A stretch of DNA of 64,000 nucleotides from Pestalotiopsis fici W106-1 (taxonomy: Eukaryota; Ascomycota; Sordariomycetes; Amphisphaeriales; Sporocadaceae), in NCBI RefSeq assembly GCF_000516985.1, contig NW_006917102.1, forward strand, positions 1,869,681 through 1,933,680, in the 5' to 3' direction. Shown here piece by piece: positions 35,172 to 47,160 of the stretch (position 1 is the first letter of the stretch; each line of letters opens with the position of its first letter). The notes beneath the pieces were generated by a model that was not told where the DNA came from, searched no databases, and worked only from the letters and a program-made list of their open reading frames with translations. The position numbers and the translations under genes are program-made.

Positions 35172-38083
35172 AATACAGCCTTGACAAGTATTGCAAGGAG
35201 CCGATGTGGCTGAGCGACTGTGCATCGCAGGAGGCGAGGATTCTCCAATTGGGATCATCGGGGTCGGCAGTACCGCAGCCATGGGGTGAAGACCAACGTT
35301 ACAAAGCTTACCCTTATCCTCCAAAAAAATACGACGTATTGTTCTGGGACGGAACCATGGCTCATGGTGCAAAATGGGACAAGAAGATTATTTTCTTTGT
35401 AAGCGGGCCCGAAAAGTGAGAGAGTTGGCCGAACTGAAAATATCAAAAGGCATGTAGCATAGCGTTTTATTGCTTTGACACATTGCATCCAACGATACAT
35501 GACATGGTCATCTAGATTAGACAAGAGGATAAAAATCAATATAAGCAATGAAATAAACTGTCTTGATTCTTATGACATGGAGATAGAAAGACTTCTCCGA
35601 CAAGACAATAAGAGTTTGTAAAACCTGTGTTCGATGTTGCCGTGGGCTTGTGCAATCCAACTGCTTCGAGAAAAGTATTGTTCCTGTCTCCATGAGCTAT
35701 GAATCAAGACGATCATTCCGATAATATTTCTCTGTATACACGAAGAAGTATTATAACTGGCAATTCATTGTAAATAATTGTTTGTCTATAGATCGATGAC
35801 TAAGAACACAAAAGCTATCAACGGCGCGGTACTTTCATCACCCATCCACCAAGATTAGATCCGATTACCAAGTCTGGACAAAACGAAAGATACAAGTCCA
35901 AAGTATACCCTGGTTGGCAGGACGAAAAAGCGTCAATATTTGACCTTGACTCGGACGTCTTGTCTAATCGTATGGGATCAAAAGTCCCGTAGCCTATTTT
36001 CTATTTCCCTTTTTCCTCGCGAGAGCCGGCGCCGAGTTCTCTTTTTGGCCTTGGCCGTACGTATCGCAAAGGATGGGAAATCTGGCCCACGGACTTATAT
36101 GATGTAACTTGTTTTTTTTCCCCCGTCAAGAGAAAGTCTGACTGGGGGGGGTTCAATCCAATTTGGAGAAAATGCCATCATTTTGAGTTTCAATGGCCTT
36201 ATCCTCTTGAAAGAAGAAGAGGAAATCGGAGAAGACACAAAGTCTATCCCACTAGTTTATTGCCGGTTGCGACGAGATGCATGTCAGATCAGAGTTGTGC
36301 GAGTGGAGTCTTGCATCCAATGAGCGAATCAATTTCAGTATAACCTCATTCGACTGACTCGTTGGGATGTCTGTTGCATCTTTGGGTCTTTTCCGCCATC
36401 CGATTACCATGGACTTTTTTTCAAACGTGTTGTAAAAGTGGGTAAAATTGGCACTCTCCCCGGATCTTGCGGCAGTATAGACTGGAAATGAAAATGAAAA
36501 TAAAAATAGAAAGATGATCAATTGATTGCTTCGAGTACCTTGTATATCTGCGTGATTGGGAGCCGACCGTGCTTGCTGTGGTGTTTGTTTGAATGGAACC
36601 ATTTGATAGATCATGCTCTGTACCATTGTTGGACGCGGCAAACCACCCTTGAGAGGTTTTTGGACCGGTTTTTAAGGCTGAATTCGCTCAAAGTGTATAC
36701 ATACCCACGAGAACACTCATTAAACTGCCCGCATCATAACACTCCCGACTCTACAAAGCTCCCGAAGGACCGGCCAATATAGTGACATGTGCCGGTCCTT
36801 TTCGGAGCGCGCCACATTCGCGCTGGGGGATGATGCTTTCAAGGTTTTGTGAAATAATGCCGGACGTGGAGTTGGTTCTGCCACTCCCTGCGACCTAAAA
36901 GTTTAAAAAAAAAAAGATTGAATGGGTGGAATTCCCATTTCGTTTTGGGATGAAATGCCATGTCTCACGGCGTCGGGACGAGAGAAAAAAACGAACCCCG
37001 GTATCCAAGCAACATCTTTTCACACAGGTGGTTAGTTAATATGCAAGTTGCCAGGGGCGCAGAATGCCTAGAATTGTCGTATTTCCATAGTTTGGTGAAT
37101 GAAAAGAGAATTATCTGTCTGCACAACTCTGAACCATGTCGAAGCAATTTTGTTTCCTTGGCGGCGTCAGTTGTCATTGTGAGTGTATACTCCCCTATGG
37201 TCTAGGTCCCTGATGTGTATTCGGTTTCTCACTTATTTACCGAATTCGATCTGAGATGGGAAATGCATGGTGGGCCAGGTTGTGATGCGGGCAGAGATAT
37301 CCAGCTTCTCGGGGCGGGAGGATTGCGACAATGCAGACAGAAGTTCCAGAACAAGAAGAGTTCATTGGTTGCTGGGGGTGATAATGCAAACACACATCCA
37401 TAGATCTGAAGAGGTGGTCTCGGGGGATATTGTAACCCTCAGCTTATTTTCCCTTACCCCTTAGATGGGAGTTTGGGGTGGGCATGGCATGCAAGTCGGG
37501 ATTCCAGCAGGGAAGCCAGTCCAATAAGAGGATGCGCGCAAAACACCAATGGCCTGTTTTGTCCATGTTCCTCGCGTGAGCAGCAGCTTTTGGTCGGTCG
37601 CAAACAAGTCGAACATGGGCTGGTGGGAAGAAAAAAAGGTTCAAACGTCATGCAGTCCGGAGTATGCACGCCAAGGAGGTCGCAGGCACAGCTTCTTCTT
37701 CTACTACTGCAAGACGAAGCCCAAGGGGCCTAGACGGGGACGGCGGGACGCACGAGTGGAGCCCATGTCGCCCATTTTCATGTCTGCCGGGTGGCACTGC
37801 AACGAGGGATAAGGAAAAGAAGAAGAAGAAGACGTAGAGAGAAAGAGAGAATGGCCCAAGTCGGTCATAGTGCCGGAGCATATTCGAGGATTAGCACTTG
37901 GCTAGGGCGCTTCAAGTCTAGCTACAGGCCCGCGGCATTCCTCCCGGAGGGAACGTCTTTGCTGGAAATGGAAAAGTCACAGAAGAAAGTGTGAGTGTCA
38001 TCGAAGCTTTTGGTGCCAATCGACAGAATGTAGTGTATGTAATGATGCCGTGGAGAGTTGAGGGCGAGGTTGTCCCTTTATCA

Positions 38084-38101
38084 TGGTGGTGGTGGTGGTG
38101 C
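38084..38101. repeat. (TGG)6 microsatellite
   Basis: Six TGG units in a row, followed by CTGCTC. Simple-sequence repeat in non-coding DNA. Confidence 0.85.
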
Positions 38102-39569
38102 TGCTCATAATAGTGCTTGAATCAGTCAATTTGTCGTCGTACGACGGGTTGGATGATAACTGCTATCATCTGCCGAGAATAATAATCATGGTGGCTCTTT
38201 GGCAGTAAGATTTCAAGATTTGGGCGGTGGCCGCATTGGAGTAACAATGGAACCTAGTAACCTTAGAGAAGAGAGAATGCATCCATGCAGTCATACTTTT
38301 TTTGCTGGGTGCATGTATCACATCAAAGTGATATCGGAAGGCTGGTGGGTGACACATTTTTCTGATAACGCCATTACAATCAATTATAATAAGCAGCAAT
38401 AGATGGAATTCGTATGGATGGATGGGGGACAAAGGCATGGATAGGTATAATCATCTGGGGTCGTGCAACCGCGCAAAGGTCAAGATTTGGTGCGTGCATA
38501 GCTGGGCTGGGCTGGGGAAAGTCAGGGATGGACATCTGGAGTTGAGCTGCACTGCTTGTTGCCAGCCAGAGATGCAGATGACTACCTACATACCGACCTA
38601 CTGTGCCTGGGGGTCCTCGGGTTGTCAGACTCATCGGTGACTCTTGGAGCCCAGGCAACAGGCAGGTATGAACTTTGTGGCATCATGTTGGCAGCAGGTA
38701 GCTCAGAAACTTTCGGCTGACGAGTCGTGTTGCACCACATCCGGAGGTGACCAAAGGCAACCAGTCAGTGGGGTATGAGGGGGGGTTCTAAACCAGGCAA
38801 TGAGATGGATCATGGATTATGGATGAAATGGGATGTTTGCTATGAAGCTTGCGTGTGGGTGAGAGACGGACGACATTACTACCACCTATGATGAGAAGTG
38901 CGGGTGAGCAGCCTCTGGTTGACGGCTGGAAAAGAAATGCGACGATAGGCAGACGAAGAGCATGAGCACTATATGAACATGAACGTGGCGGGTGATGAAG
39001 TGCGGTACAAACCCTCGCTCGGGGTATCTGTTTATGTTTTCTTCTTCTGAGAGCCCTTTGTGAGAACCCTTCTCTGCAAAATACCAAAGATTGAGTAACG
39101 CACCATGAAAGGACCCCCAGGATAGTATGAAACCTCACCGAAGCAACAGCTGATGGTTGGTGCAGGAACCAACGCTGGTCGGTCGCTAGGCATTGGGGAG
39201 TCTGGCGCGACTTTTTTTTTTTCGGTTGCGAGGGGGGCATCGTACTTGCTCCGCAATTATTCAGTAGCAAAAATACTCGTCAAAGGCAATGTATCCACAA
39301 TCATTCGTCGACTGCCGCCGCCGCCGGGTCCCAAGTGGACTTGTGCACTGGAAGAGTTTTTTTTCTTCTTCTGCTTGCCCTTCTTCTTTCTTTTCTCTAG
39401 GTAGGGTTGGAAAGGGTCGCAGGTTCATTTCTGGTCACGAGCAGAGTTGCCAGGTATTTTCCGATTTTTCTTCCTGTTTGTTACTGCATGCAGCCCACGC
39501 ACTGTGCACCCTTGCTTATGTTCCCCGGAGCATCCTACCCTTTGGGGGTCAAGTGCGAGGCTGACGACA

Positions 39570-39588
39570 AGAGCCCAGAAATTTTTTT
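39570..39588 (+). repeat. Dispersed 19-nt motif, copy 1
   Basis: AGAGCCCAGAAATTTTTTT; an identical copy is at 40674-40692, about 1.1 kb further on. Both are followed by pyrimidine-rich DNA. Confidence 0.7.
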
Positions 39589-40673
39589 CTGCCAGAATTT
39601 TTCTTCTTTCCTTCTGGTTGCCCATCTCTTGCTTGCCCATCCTCGTCGCCTTGGCCCTAGCTTCAACCCTTGCACCCCATCTTGCCCATGTCGTTCGATG
39701 CTGTGCCAGCGTTTCCCGCCCCAGCTTGTCTGTGTTCCATGTTCTGTTCAGTGTCGGCCAATCACAACGATGATGGAACTGCTTTGGGGAAGAGATCAGA
39801 GCTTGCAGCCGAACGCCAGGATCGCAAGATGGTGCATGTAATAAATGCAGAATGCAGGATGCAGAAACACAAGATGCCCATTCAAGGGTGGTGCAGTAGG
39901 TAATCGATTCCAATGGCTGTCAGGCTCTGGTTGCTTGGGTTGCTACTGCAAATGCAGGCTGCGGATGTGTGTCTGCTTGTCCTTGCGATGCACATTCTAT
40001 ATCTGATGCTACCTCATAACATTTCTTACCGCTTTTTCAAGTCCATCATGTCTCTTGTATGCGAACGAGGGTCCTTTTTTTTGCAATTGATCTCCCAACC
40101 AGGCCTTCTTGGTCGACTGTGATATCATTCATGCATTCACCGTCACTTTCCGAGTCTCTTCCTTTTTATGGTGTTTATTATTCATCACATTAATTGACTG
40201 GGGCACACTTCCTCGGCAACACAACGGTCATTACGGTCATTATCTGCGAGGACAAGTCCCATAAACCGGCGCAAGTGCCCCCTCATGCGCCCCCCGACGC
40301 CCAGTCAGTGTCGAGCCGATACTAGGCAAGAACAAAGGCAAAGAATGACAATTGGTATGTAATGAAAAAAACAACTCAACTGGATCACTTACGTACAAAA
40401 GTGGCGGGTTCAGCGTTAGCTGCTAAAAAAGAGCTCTGACGGGCAGAGACAGAGGGGAAAAAACGGAAGACCCCTAAAACACAGAGTCGACCACTTGGAC
40501 CGCGCCGCCGGAGAGCACAAGCCAATCAGTGGTCTTGCGACGGAGCCCAGCCTTTTCTCCAAGTCCACCCTGGTCCCTGCAACCGTGCAACGCTGCCATG
40601 CTCCGGGTACCTCCCGTGGGGCCAAGAATTGAGCCTAGACAAATGTCACTTTTCATTCCGCATTACCGACACC

Positions 40674-40692
40674 AGAGCCCAGAAATTTTTTT
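40674..40692 (+). repeat. Dispersed 19-nt motif, copy 2
   Basis: Same 19 bases as at 39570-39588. Part of the similarity is a T-run, so the informative core is about 12 bases. Confidence 0.7.
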
Positions 40693-42036
40693 TCTCTTCC
40701 CTGTCTTCTCGTCTATGTGACTTTTTTATTTTTTATTTTTTTTTTTCCCTCCTACCGTCGATCACTCCGGCGCCCAACCCAAGCCAATGTACAGTGCATT
40801 TCCTTCTTGAGTGTACAGTGACGTTCATCGTAGAGCTAGCAGAGATGGGTAATGGTGTAGAATATTTCGGCGTGTGTGTCTTCTCAGCGCAGCTGCCGCA
40901 GCCTTGACACATCCCTGACGTCGTTGTCCTGTTTTGTTGGCTTTCATCAGGCGCCTTCTTCTCTTTTTTTGCTGTCCTACCCCTTTCCCTTGGTCTCATG
41001 TTACACTAGGCGCCATCGACATGTTTTTCCTTTGAGAATGCTAACAAGAAGAAGACGACGAAGAACAAATCTTCTTTTCTCGGTTTTCTTTCTAGTTTTA
41101 TCGGATGTATTGGCAGCAGGGACCACATGCTTTGCTGCTTTACCATGTTATAGTACTACCTCCACGATAGAATGGACCCGATGCACTACATACCCTGGGA
41201 ATGAATGAATTAATCCAGTACGTACTGCCACCACGAACCCACGGTACAGATCATACTCGACCCATAGAGCTAAGATATTAGCCAGGGTCTCGTTCAACTA
41301 TGACACTAGGTTACGGGGCTACTCGACTTGGAAGTGCTTTTCTCTGCTGCCTCCCATATTGCCTCGCTGCTATTCGTCACTCACATCTGCGCACTGTTCA
41401 ACTTTTGGCACCCTTTTTTTTTTCCCTCTTCCCTTCGTCTAAGAGTCCAAGACGTAGTAGCGTAGAGGTAGTGTAGGTACTAGGTCCTACGCCGCCGCCG
41501 CCTCTAGTATTCGTTCCTGTCCCTTCCCTCATTCTACGTCTGCACTTTTTTTTTTCTTTCTTCCCCATCATCCAAAGAGAAGAAAAGAAGAAAAGTCCGT
41601 GTCTTGTCATCATATGCTTGTACATACTGTATTCTATCCCTCCATCCCGTCCCATCAACATACTGTCCCGTCCCCATTCAACACAACCATCCCCCCCCTT
41701 CACTTCAATTCATTGCCTGTATTGCATCTCTCTTGCCACCGCCTTTCCCGCTCCCCATCAACCTACCAACCCTTGCACTAATACTTCCCATCGGGTCGTT
41801 GTTTTTGTTTGTTGTTATTGCTGTAGCATACTATCTCTCAGAATCATCATCACAAGAATTCAAAAAGCGTGTATTGTCTGTCTGTTGGCGTGCCTAGATC
41901 AAACTCGATCGCTGCTTTATTTCCTTCTGCAGCTGTGCCACGGATTTGATACATACAAACAGGGGATCGTCCGCCCTGCATCACTTACACGAGGAAGAGG
42001 AAAGGGAAAAAAAAAAAAAAAGTTACCTAGCACTAC

Positions 42037-42085
42037 TTTCTCTCTCTCTCTCTTTCTTTCATTACACGACCCGACCCGACCCGAC
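42037..42085. repeat. CT microsatellite and CGACC tandem units in the probable 5' leader
   Basis: A (TC)n tract ends near 42060. It is followed at 42067-42085 by three to four CGACC units, some 30 bp before the start codon of the GDS1-type gene. A poly-A run lies just upstream (42007-42021). Pyrimidine tracts close to the start are common in well-expressed fungal genes. Confidence 0.7.
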
Positions 42086-42117
42086 ACTCAAATATATTTA
42101 TCTACCATCTCCTCACC

Positions 42118-43440
42118 ATGCCTTACGACACTCGCCGTAAATCGCTGTCCCTATCCTCTCTTGGAATACACGTTCCTACATCCAAGGCCTCCAAGTCAGC
42201 CACAGCAAACACTTCAACCACCAACACCAAGACAGCAGGCAGCATGTCTCCCAAGTCCCCGAGGTCGAGCTCATCGTCGGAAGACGACGGCACCCGGCCT
42301 AGCAAGAAGGCCAAGCGATCGCACGACAACTCCGAGAAATCGTCCAAGTCGGCATCCTCGAAAGCGACCAAGTTCACCAGCTTTGAAACGACGCCACCGC
42401 CGTCGCCCGGCCTGCACATGTCCATCGAGGACGACGACTCCGAATCATTGGCGCTGACAGAGATGAAGAAGATTGATCTCTCTGCCATCAATGACGAGAT
42501 TGTCGAGGCTGTTATTTTGCGCCTGCAAGAGACTAGGAACCGCCCTCATTTGGTCAAGGAACTTGCCACCATCCTGATGAACCAGGTCAAAATAGTTCAA
42601 CAGTAAGTTTCGACTGCAACTCCAGTCTACTGCAAGACACCGCAACCAGAATAGTGCGCTTACCACCTTGACAGATCTGCGAACCCGTGTGCGATCATTT
42701 CATCTCGTCTGTCTGGTTACCTCAAGCGCTCGTGTTGGTCTGCCTCTTCGCCTTGCCCACTGGCCAAGGAGCTGGAGACTGTCCACCCGAGAAGAACCTA
42801 CTTTTACCTTACCGTGTGCCCTCATCAACCCCTACCCGATGTGTCGACTCAATTGGCACAGCGTGTCATTGCGACGCCTTCCCTGTCGAGCTCGACCTCC
42901 ACGTCCGAAGATGCCGAGAGCGCTGACAGCGACCGGAGAAGAGAGTTGAGCCTCTCGCCCGAAGTTGACCTGTCGTCCCCCGAGTTTGACGACATGGAGG
43001 AGGATGTCCCGATGCCCGGCACACCTATGGGCTCCGTGTCCTTGTCACGCAACCGAGCTGCGCCCATCCTGTCAAAGCAGAAGGATGAGCCGCCGCTGGA
43101 GAAGGACGAGAGGGAATTTACACAAACCGCCGACGGACTGCAGAAGAGGAAACTCAGCGGCAGTTTGTTGTCCGTCAACCCTGTCGAGCACCTGGACATG
43201 TACGACGGTATGCAGAACGACTCCTTGTTTGGCGAACCAAGAGGTTTGAGCCTGGCCCCAAGTCTGCTACCACACATGGCATACATGACCAGCCCGGCTA
43301 TGCGCCCAGTCATGGCCACGCCAGCAAAGAAAGACGGCGAGGCAGAAGGCTGGTCCAAGCTCGACGCCATGTTGGACTGGGACAGAAGTCCCGAGACCAT
43401 TGAGCTTGATGAGCTTGATTGCCTTCTTGATGACTTTTGA
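42118..43440 (+). CDS. GDS1-type winged-helix nuclear protein
   Basis: Two exons, 42118-42602 and 42675-43440, 416 residues. The N-terminal 100 residues are Ser/Thr/Lys-rich with basic stretches (PSKKAKR) fit for nuclear import. The splice joins the conserved domain: AINDEIVEAVILRLQETRN...KELATILMNQVKIVQQ, then SANPCAIISSRLSGYLKR and a PCPLAKELETVHPRRTYFYLT segment (about 120-230). To my knowledge this resembles the winged-helix domain of yeast GDS1, a nuclear factor linked genetically to mitochondrial function. The remainder is acidic and Ser-rich, ending in a Glu/Asp/Leu-rich tail (IELDELDCLLDDF) that looks like an activation domain. A regulatory DNA-binding role is plausible but inferred. 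Confidence 0.8.
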
Positions 43441-44178
43441 GGACGCCTCAATCGTCAAACCAAAATATCTTGTACGATGCGACGTGGATGGCGTTGAGAG
43501 TGCGAGGCGCACGGTGCTCCTTGCCCTTACCTTTACTTTGATTTGCTTTTATTTTCATTGGGTTGCAAAGGAGTTGTTGGCGCAAAACCAAATATCCCTC
43601 GAAAAAATGGGTGGTTGCTATTTCAATGCGGTTGGTTCTTATCAAAAGAGGGACAATCGTTGTCGTGTGGACCCACGGCACATCTCCCTGGCAGCAAACA
43701 GCTGGGGACGATATAGATGGGAGTGGAAGTTGTCCGGATGGATGCAGAGTGTCAAATGTCACAATGTCAGAGCTTCTTATGTCAGCAGGGACATGAAAAT
43801 ACTGGGCCAAATCATGATACCAAAACACAAGAGTTATACGGATATCGTAGGGGGAAAACGGATCTGGGTCACTCGGGTAGACACAAAAAGACGTGTACAT
43901 ATAGAATTTGGGTCGTAACCAGATGACCTGGTGGCTAGAACACTAGAAGACTGGCGGATATGAGCAAAAGCCAGGAGTGCACAGCAACATGTGAAGCTCT
44001 CCCCTAAGATGAAAAACAAGAAGAAAATTCCACTTTTAATTAAATCACCAGCTGTATTATTGGAACTGTGAATGATATCGCGGGCTACTATGATACAAGA
44101 TCATAAATGATGTTTCTGCACATCGGATCCAGTTTATCAGAAGACGGGTGTTCAAGTCCTTGGTATTATCTTCTTTCA
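43441..44178. other. Convergent 3' region
   Basis: About 740 bp between the stops of the GDS1-type gene (+) and the OMS1-like gene (-). Holds both 3' ends; nothing else recognised. Confidence 0.5.
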
Positions 44179-45657
44179 TTACTTGGATTTCGGTGTGAGT
44201 ATCGACGAGCCCACGTCCCACCACTTGGACCAGCTCCCCTCCTTGGCCTCTTGTGCAGGCTTTTCGATCGCAGTGGGCGGCTCTTTAGTATTTGCGTCCT
44301 CACGCACCCTCAGCTCGATCCAAAAGTGCGTGCCAAACTTGAACCAACCGGGCCTGTGCATCTCGACAACCTCGAGCGCCGGAATCTTCTTTTGCGCATC
44401 CTCGACAATGGCCTCGATATCGCGGTTCCACCAGCACCCGAAGCGCTCGAAATGTCCAGAGGCACTGCGGTCCAGCAGGCCATTGACCAGATCCCACCAG
44501 CTCCTGCCGTGTTCGATCAAAATGATGCGGCCGCTGCCGGGCCGGACGACGCGTGCCATGTTCTCGAGCAGCCGCGTCGGGTCGCGCACGCTGCAGAGGC
44601 CAAACGTCTGGACGACCGTGTCATAACGTCCATCCTTGACGGCGGGTGCCGCCTTGCGCGAGAGCCGAGGCAGCTCGTCCTGCGCGTCGCCCTTGAGGAT
44701 CCGCAACTTGCCGTCCAGCAGGGCCAGGCACGGACGGCCGCCGGCCTCGTCGTCGGGCCGTGCGAGCGCCGCGAATGAGGGATTCTTGGCGGTGAGGATC
44801 TCGGGACCGTGCGGGACAACGGTGCGCAGGCGCTGCAGACCGATATCGAGCATGTCCTCGCTTATGTCCACGCCGGTAAAGCTGTCGACCTCTCGGACTT
44901 CGGCCATGTTGGAGCGGCCCCAACCGCTCTTTTCGAGCAGGTCGCGGTTGCGCTCGCCGCGGGAGACGAGACGGGCGGTCAGGGCGCCCCAGTCGTAAAA
45001 CTCGAGGTTGCGGCCGGTGCCGACGGCAACCTCGAGGACGTGGCCGCGGGCCTCGGCACCCAGCTTGCGCCGCAGCTTGGTGATGCCGTACCGGTGCTCC
45101 GACTTGTCGAGGTGCAGGTCGAACTCGAGCGGGCTCTGGATGCCCGGCCTGCCCGTCGGCACCTGGGGCTCGTGCCCCGTGCAGTACACGGGCGCCGGCT
45201 GCAGGTTGAGCCATACAAAGGACGCTGTGAATGAGCCCAGGCACAGCGCCGCGGCGCCGGCTCCGAACAAGGCGATCCAGCGCGTCCGTACCAGCTCCGC
45301 TATGCTGAACTTGCGTGGCGGTGGTGGTGGTGGTGCATGACCTCTTGTACTGCCGCTGCTACCGCTGTCCTTGCCATGGTTCTCCGGTGTCGATGCGGAG
45401 GAATCCGACGTCTTGGGCGCTGATGATTGAGCAACGGCTTTTGTCTTGGCGGAGGGAGATTTGAATGGCAGAGGTTTTGCTTTGCTGCTGCTGACGACAG
45501 ACTTCCCGACCGTTGACCGCCTGCTAGACCCAGATGACGCTGCCCGTACTGATTGGGACGATGTGCGCATTTGCGCCGCCCACAGCAAATAATGCGAAGT
45601 TCCCAGCCGGGCTTGTGTCACCCTCAGCGCGCATTGCGCCACTGACCGTGAAGCCAT
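44179..45657 (-). CDS. OMS1: OMS1-like mitochondrial membrane methyltransferase
   Basis: Intronless, 492 residues, ATG at 45657-45655. The first 60 residues are Ser/Arg/Ala-rich with almost no acids, as in mitochondrial presequences. A single membrane segment spans about 127-150 (WIALFGAGAAALCLGSFTASFVWL region). The class I SAM-methyltransferase domain follows, with motif I HVLEVAVGTGRNL (about 206-218), the acidic motif FTGVDISEDMLDIG and the late motif RPGSGRIILIEHGRS. This matches yeast Oms1, an inner-membrane protein implicated in respiratory-chain assembly and coenzyme Q metabolism. Related to COQ5/UbiE-type enzymes, but the membrane anchor argues for OMS1. The actual methyl acceptor is unknown. 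The gene is notably GC-rich. Confidence 0.82.
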   Translation of the reverse strand: MASRSVAQCALRVTQARLGTSHYLLWAAQMRTSSQSVRAASSGSSRRSTVGKSVVSSSKAKPLPFKSPSAKTKAVAQSSAPKTSDSSASTPENHGKDSGSSGSTRGHAPPPPPPRKFSIAELVRTRWIALFGAGAAALCLGSFTASFVWLNLQPAPVYCTGHEPQVPTGRPGIQSPLEFDLHLDKSEHRYGITKLRRKLGAEARGHVLEVAVGTGRNLEFYDWGALTARLVSRGERNRDLLEKSGWGRSNMAEVREVDSFTGVDISEDMLDIGLQRLRTVVPHGPEILTAKNPSFAALARPDDEAGGRPCLALLDGKLRILKGDAQDELPRLSRKAAPAVKDGRYDTVVQTFGLCSVRDPTRLLENMARVVRPGSGRIILIEHGRSWWDLVNGLLDRSASGHFERFGCWWNRDIEAIVEDAQKKIPALEVVEMHRPGWFKFGTHFWIELRVREDANTKEPPTAIEKPAQEAKEGSWSKWWDVGSSILTPKSK

Positions 45658-46298
45658 GATACCGAGAGGGCAGCGGGCCGGCCCTCACAATTGCCTATCC
45701 CGACAAGCCACAGGGGAAAGAAGATGGCTGACCTCTTCTAGCTACACAGCCGCGTCTGCAAGGCTGTGGCATTGACTAGCCCTTCGCAGTCGCTCAAGGT
45801 CGGAAACGTCCACAACGTTGCCCCTGTCAACTCTTCCTACTCTGACTTTCTGGTCACCAATTGGCTTGCCGACTCGAAAACACTGTACCCAGAGAAACCT
45901 CCTCAGCCCCCCTGATCAGACTGACGTAAGGTCGCTCCCGATCGAGTCAGACTCGTCAAAGAAGCGGCGATCGACAACAGCTCTGCATTAGCCGTCGGAT
46001 GTGACGCAATACGGGGGGTTAGCAAGACAAGAGATTCCCCCAACCCAGTATTGGCGGAGAGTGAAAGAGAGAAAAATAAGGAGACGTGACGTCTTAAAAA
46101 ATTTCCCGCTCCCCTCTACGTACTGTGCATATCCGTGTATACTCTGTACGTAGATCTTAGTATAGATTCTACACGTGGGGAATATCACCTTTGGTTGCAA
46201 TCGCTTGTCAAGCTGCTGCTGCGTGTCCAGGACTCCAGTGAACAAAAAGGGCGGCGTAGAACTTTTTAGTGGGGTCCGTGCCGTTGGAACTTGTTTTT

Positions 46299-46336
46299 AG
46301 CGCCACTCTCCCGGATGTGAGCGCCACTCCCCGGAT
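46299..46336. repeat. Direct repeat, two copies
   Basis: AGCGCCACTCTCCCGGAT (46299-46316) and AGCGCCACTCCCCGGAT (46320-46336), differing by one deleted base and start-to-start spacing of 21 bp, two helical turns. Could be paired factor-binding sites or a small duplication. Confidence 0.55.
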
Positions 46337-46410
46337 AGACGACCTATGACGGACGACCCGCGTGGGAAAATCTGCAACCAACCACCTGCACTGAGTGCAG
46401 CCGAGGAGAG

Positions 46411-46441
46411 GCACAGGTACAGGCACAGGTACAGGTACAGG
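46411..46441. repeat. ACAGGT/ACAGGC minisatellite
   Basis: Five 6-nt units of CAGGYA type in a row. Read on the minus strand it encodes a Pro-Val run in a spurious frame. Confidence 0.85.
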
Positions 46442-47160
46442 ACCCTTGAAGATGCAGTGATACGTAGCACAGAGCTGACAAGCTAGGACAATACGAACTA
46501 AACAGCAGAACATTGGTTTTACTTTTTCTTTTGTTTTACCTCTCTGCTGATATTTATCAATATAGCATTCTGCGTCACTTTGCATAACATGAGACTGGGA
46601 CAGTGCAAGCAAAACTACATACATGCCTACCATGTAGAGTGAAATCGTTACCGTATAATATAGTATCAGACACTGGCACATATCAAAGAGGACGTTTGTA
46701 AAGGCACATGCATATATCACTTGTATATTAGTCACATACCTCATACATGTCCTTGGAGTGGAGCTTCTCAAGCTCATACCTCACTGCAAAACACTAGGCT
46801 GTTGATTTTGCAGCATGTCAATGATAGTCTCTTTTTTTCTATCAACCGGCGAGAGGCCATTTTACTTATTTTCAAGCCTTGCATATGTTCAAGATACATG
46901 CCAGTTCTTGCGGTAACCATACTGAAGTCGCCATTTCTTTCAAGACTGCCTGCTGTGCCCAGAGGAATGAGCAAGGTCAACTTCTCAAGGTCTGCAAGCA
47001 TGGCACCACCGCGTAACATGACAACCATGCTGCGACTAAAGTAAATCAACTAAAGAAGAACAGTGTACTTTTCACATGATTGTTGTTGCCAATGATAATC
47101 AACGTGGTTCCAGCTGAAATGGACGAATACCTTTCCAGTTATGGAGTAGAAACCCTCTTT

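Larger units (their letters stand above)
35172..42117. other. Gene-free stretch of nearly 7 kb before the GDS1-type gene
   Basis: No reading frame here looks like a real gene, although the length would fit two or three. The left part holds the PAN2 3' end. The right 3 kb is rich in C/T runs typical of fungal promoters and leaders, and carries a 19-nt motif twice (39570 and 40674), a TGG microsatellite and tandem motifs in the probable 5' leader of the next gene. A long untranslated leader or a non-coding transcript is possible but not shown. Confidence 0.5.
45658..47160. other. Intergenic region upstream of OMS1-like gene
   Basis: About 1.5 kb. Holds the OMS1-like promoter and the 3' end of the NmrA-like gene (both minus strand). 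It contains a 21-nt-spaced direct repeat (46299-46336) and an ACAGGY minisatellite (46411-46441). A 189-codon minus frame across it was rejected. Confidence 0.5.

Noticed and set aside
36142..36165. GGTTCAATCC, resembling a tRNA T-loop
   Set aside because: No acceptor stem, anticodon arm or D-arm can be placed around it. No tRNA was found in the window.
41618..42457. Long plus frame overlapping the start of the GDS1-type gene
   Set aside because: It begins with TTG, is low-complexity (Pro/Ser/Thr/Arg-rich) and overlaps a better-supported gene in another frame.
46208..46777. 189-codon minus frame between the OMS1-like and NmrA-like genes
   Set aside because: It runs through a minisatellite (Pro-Val run), shows no domain and has no sensible codon pattern.
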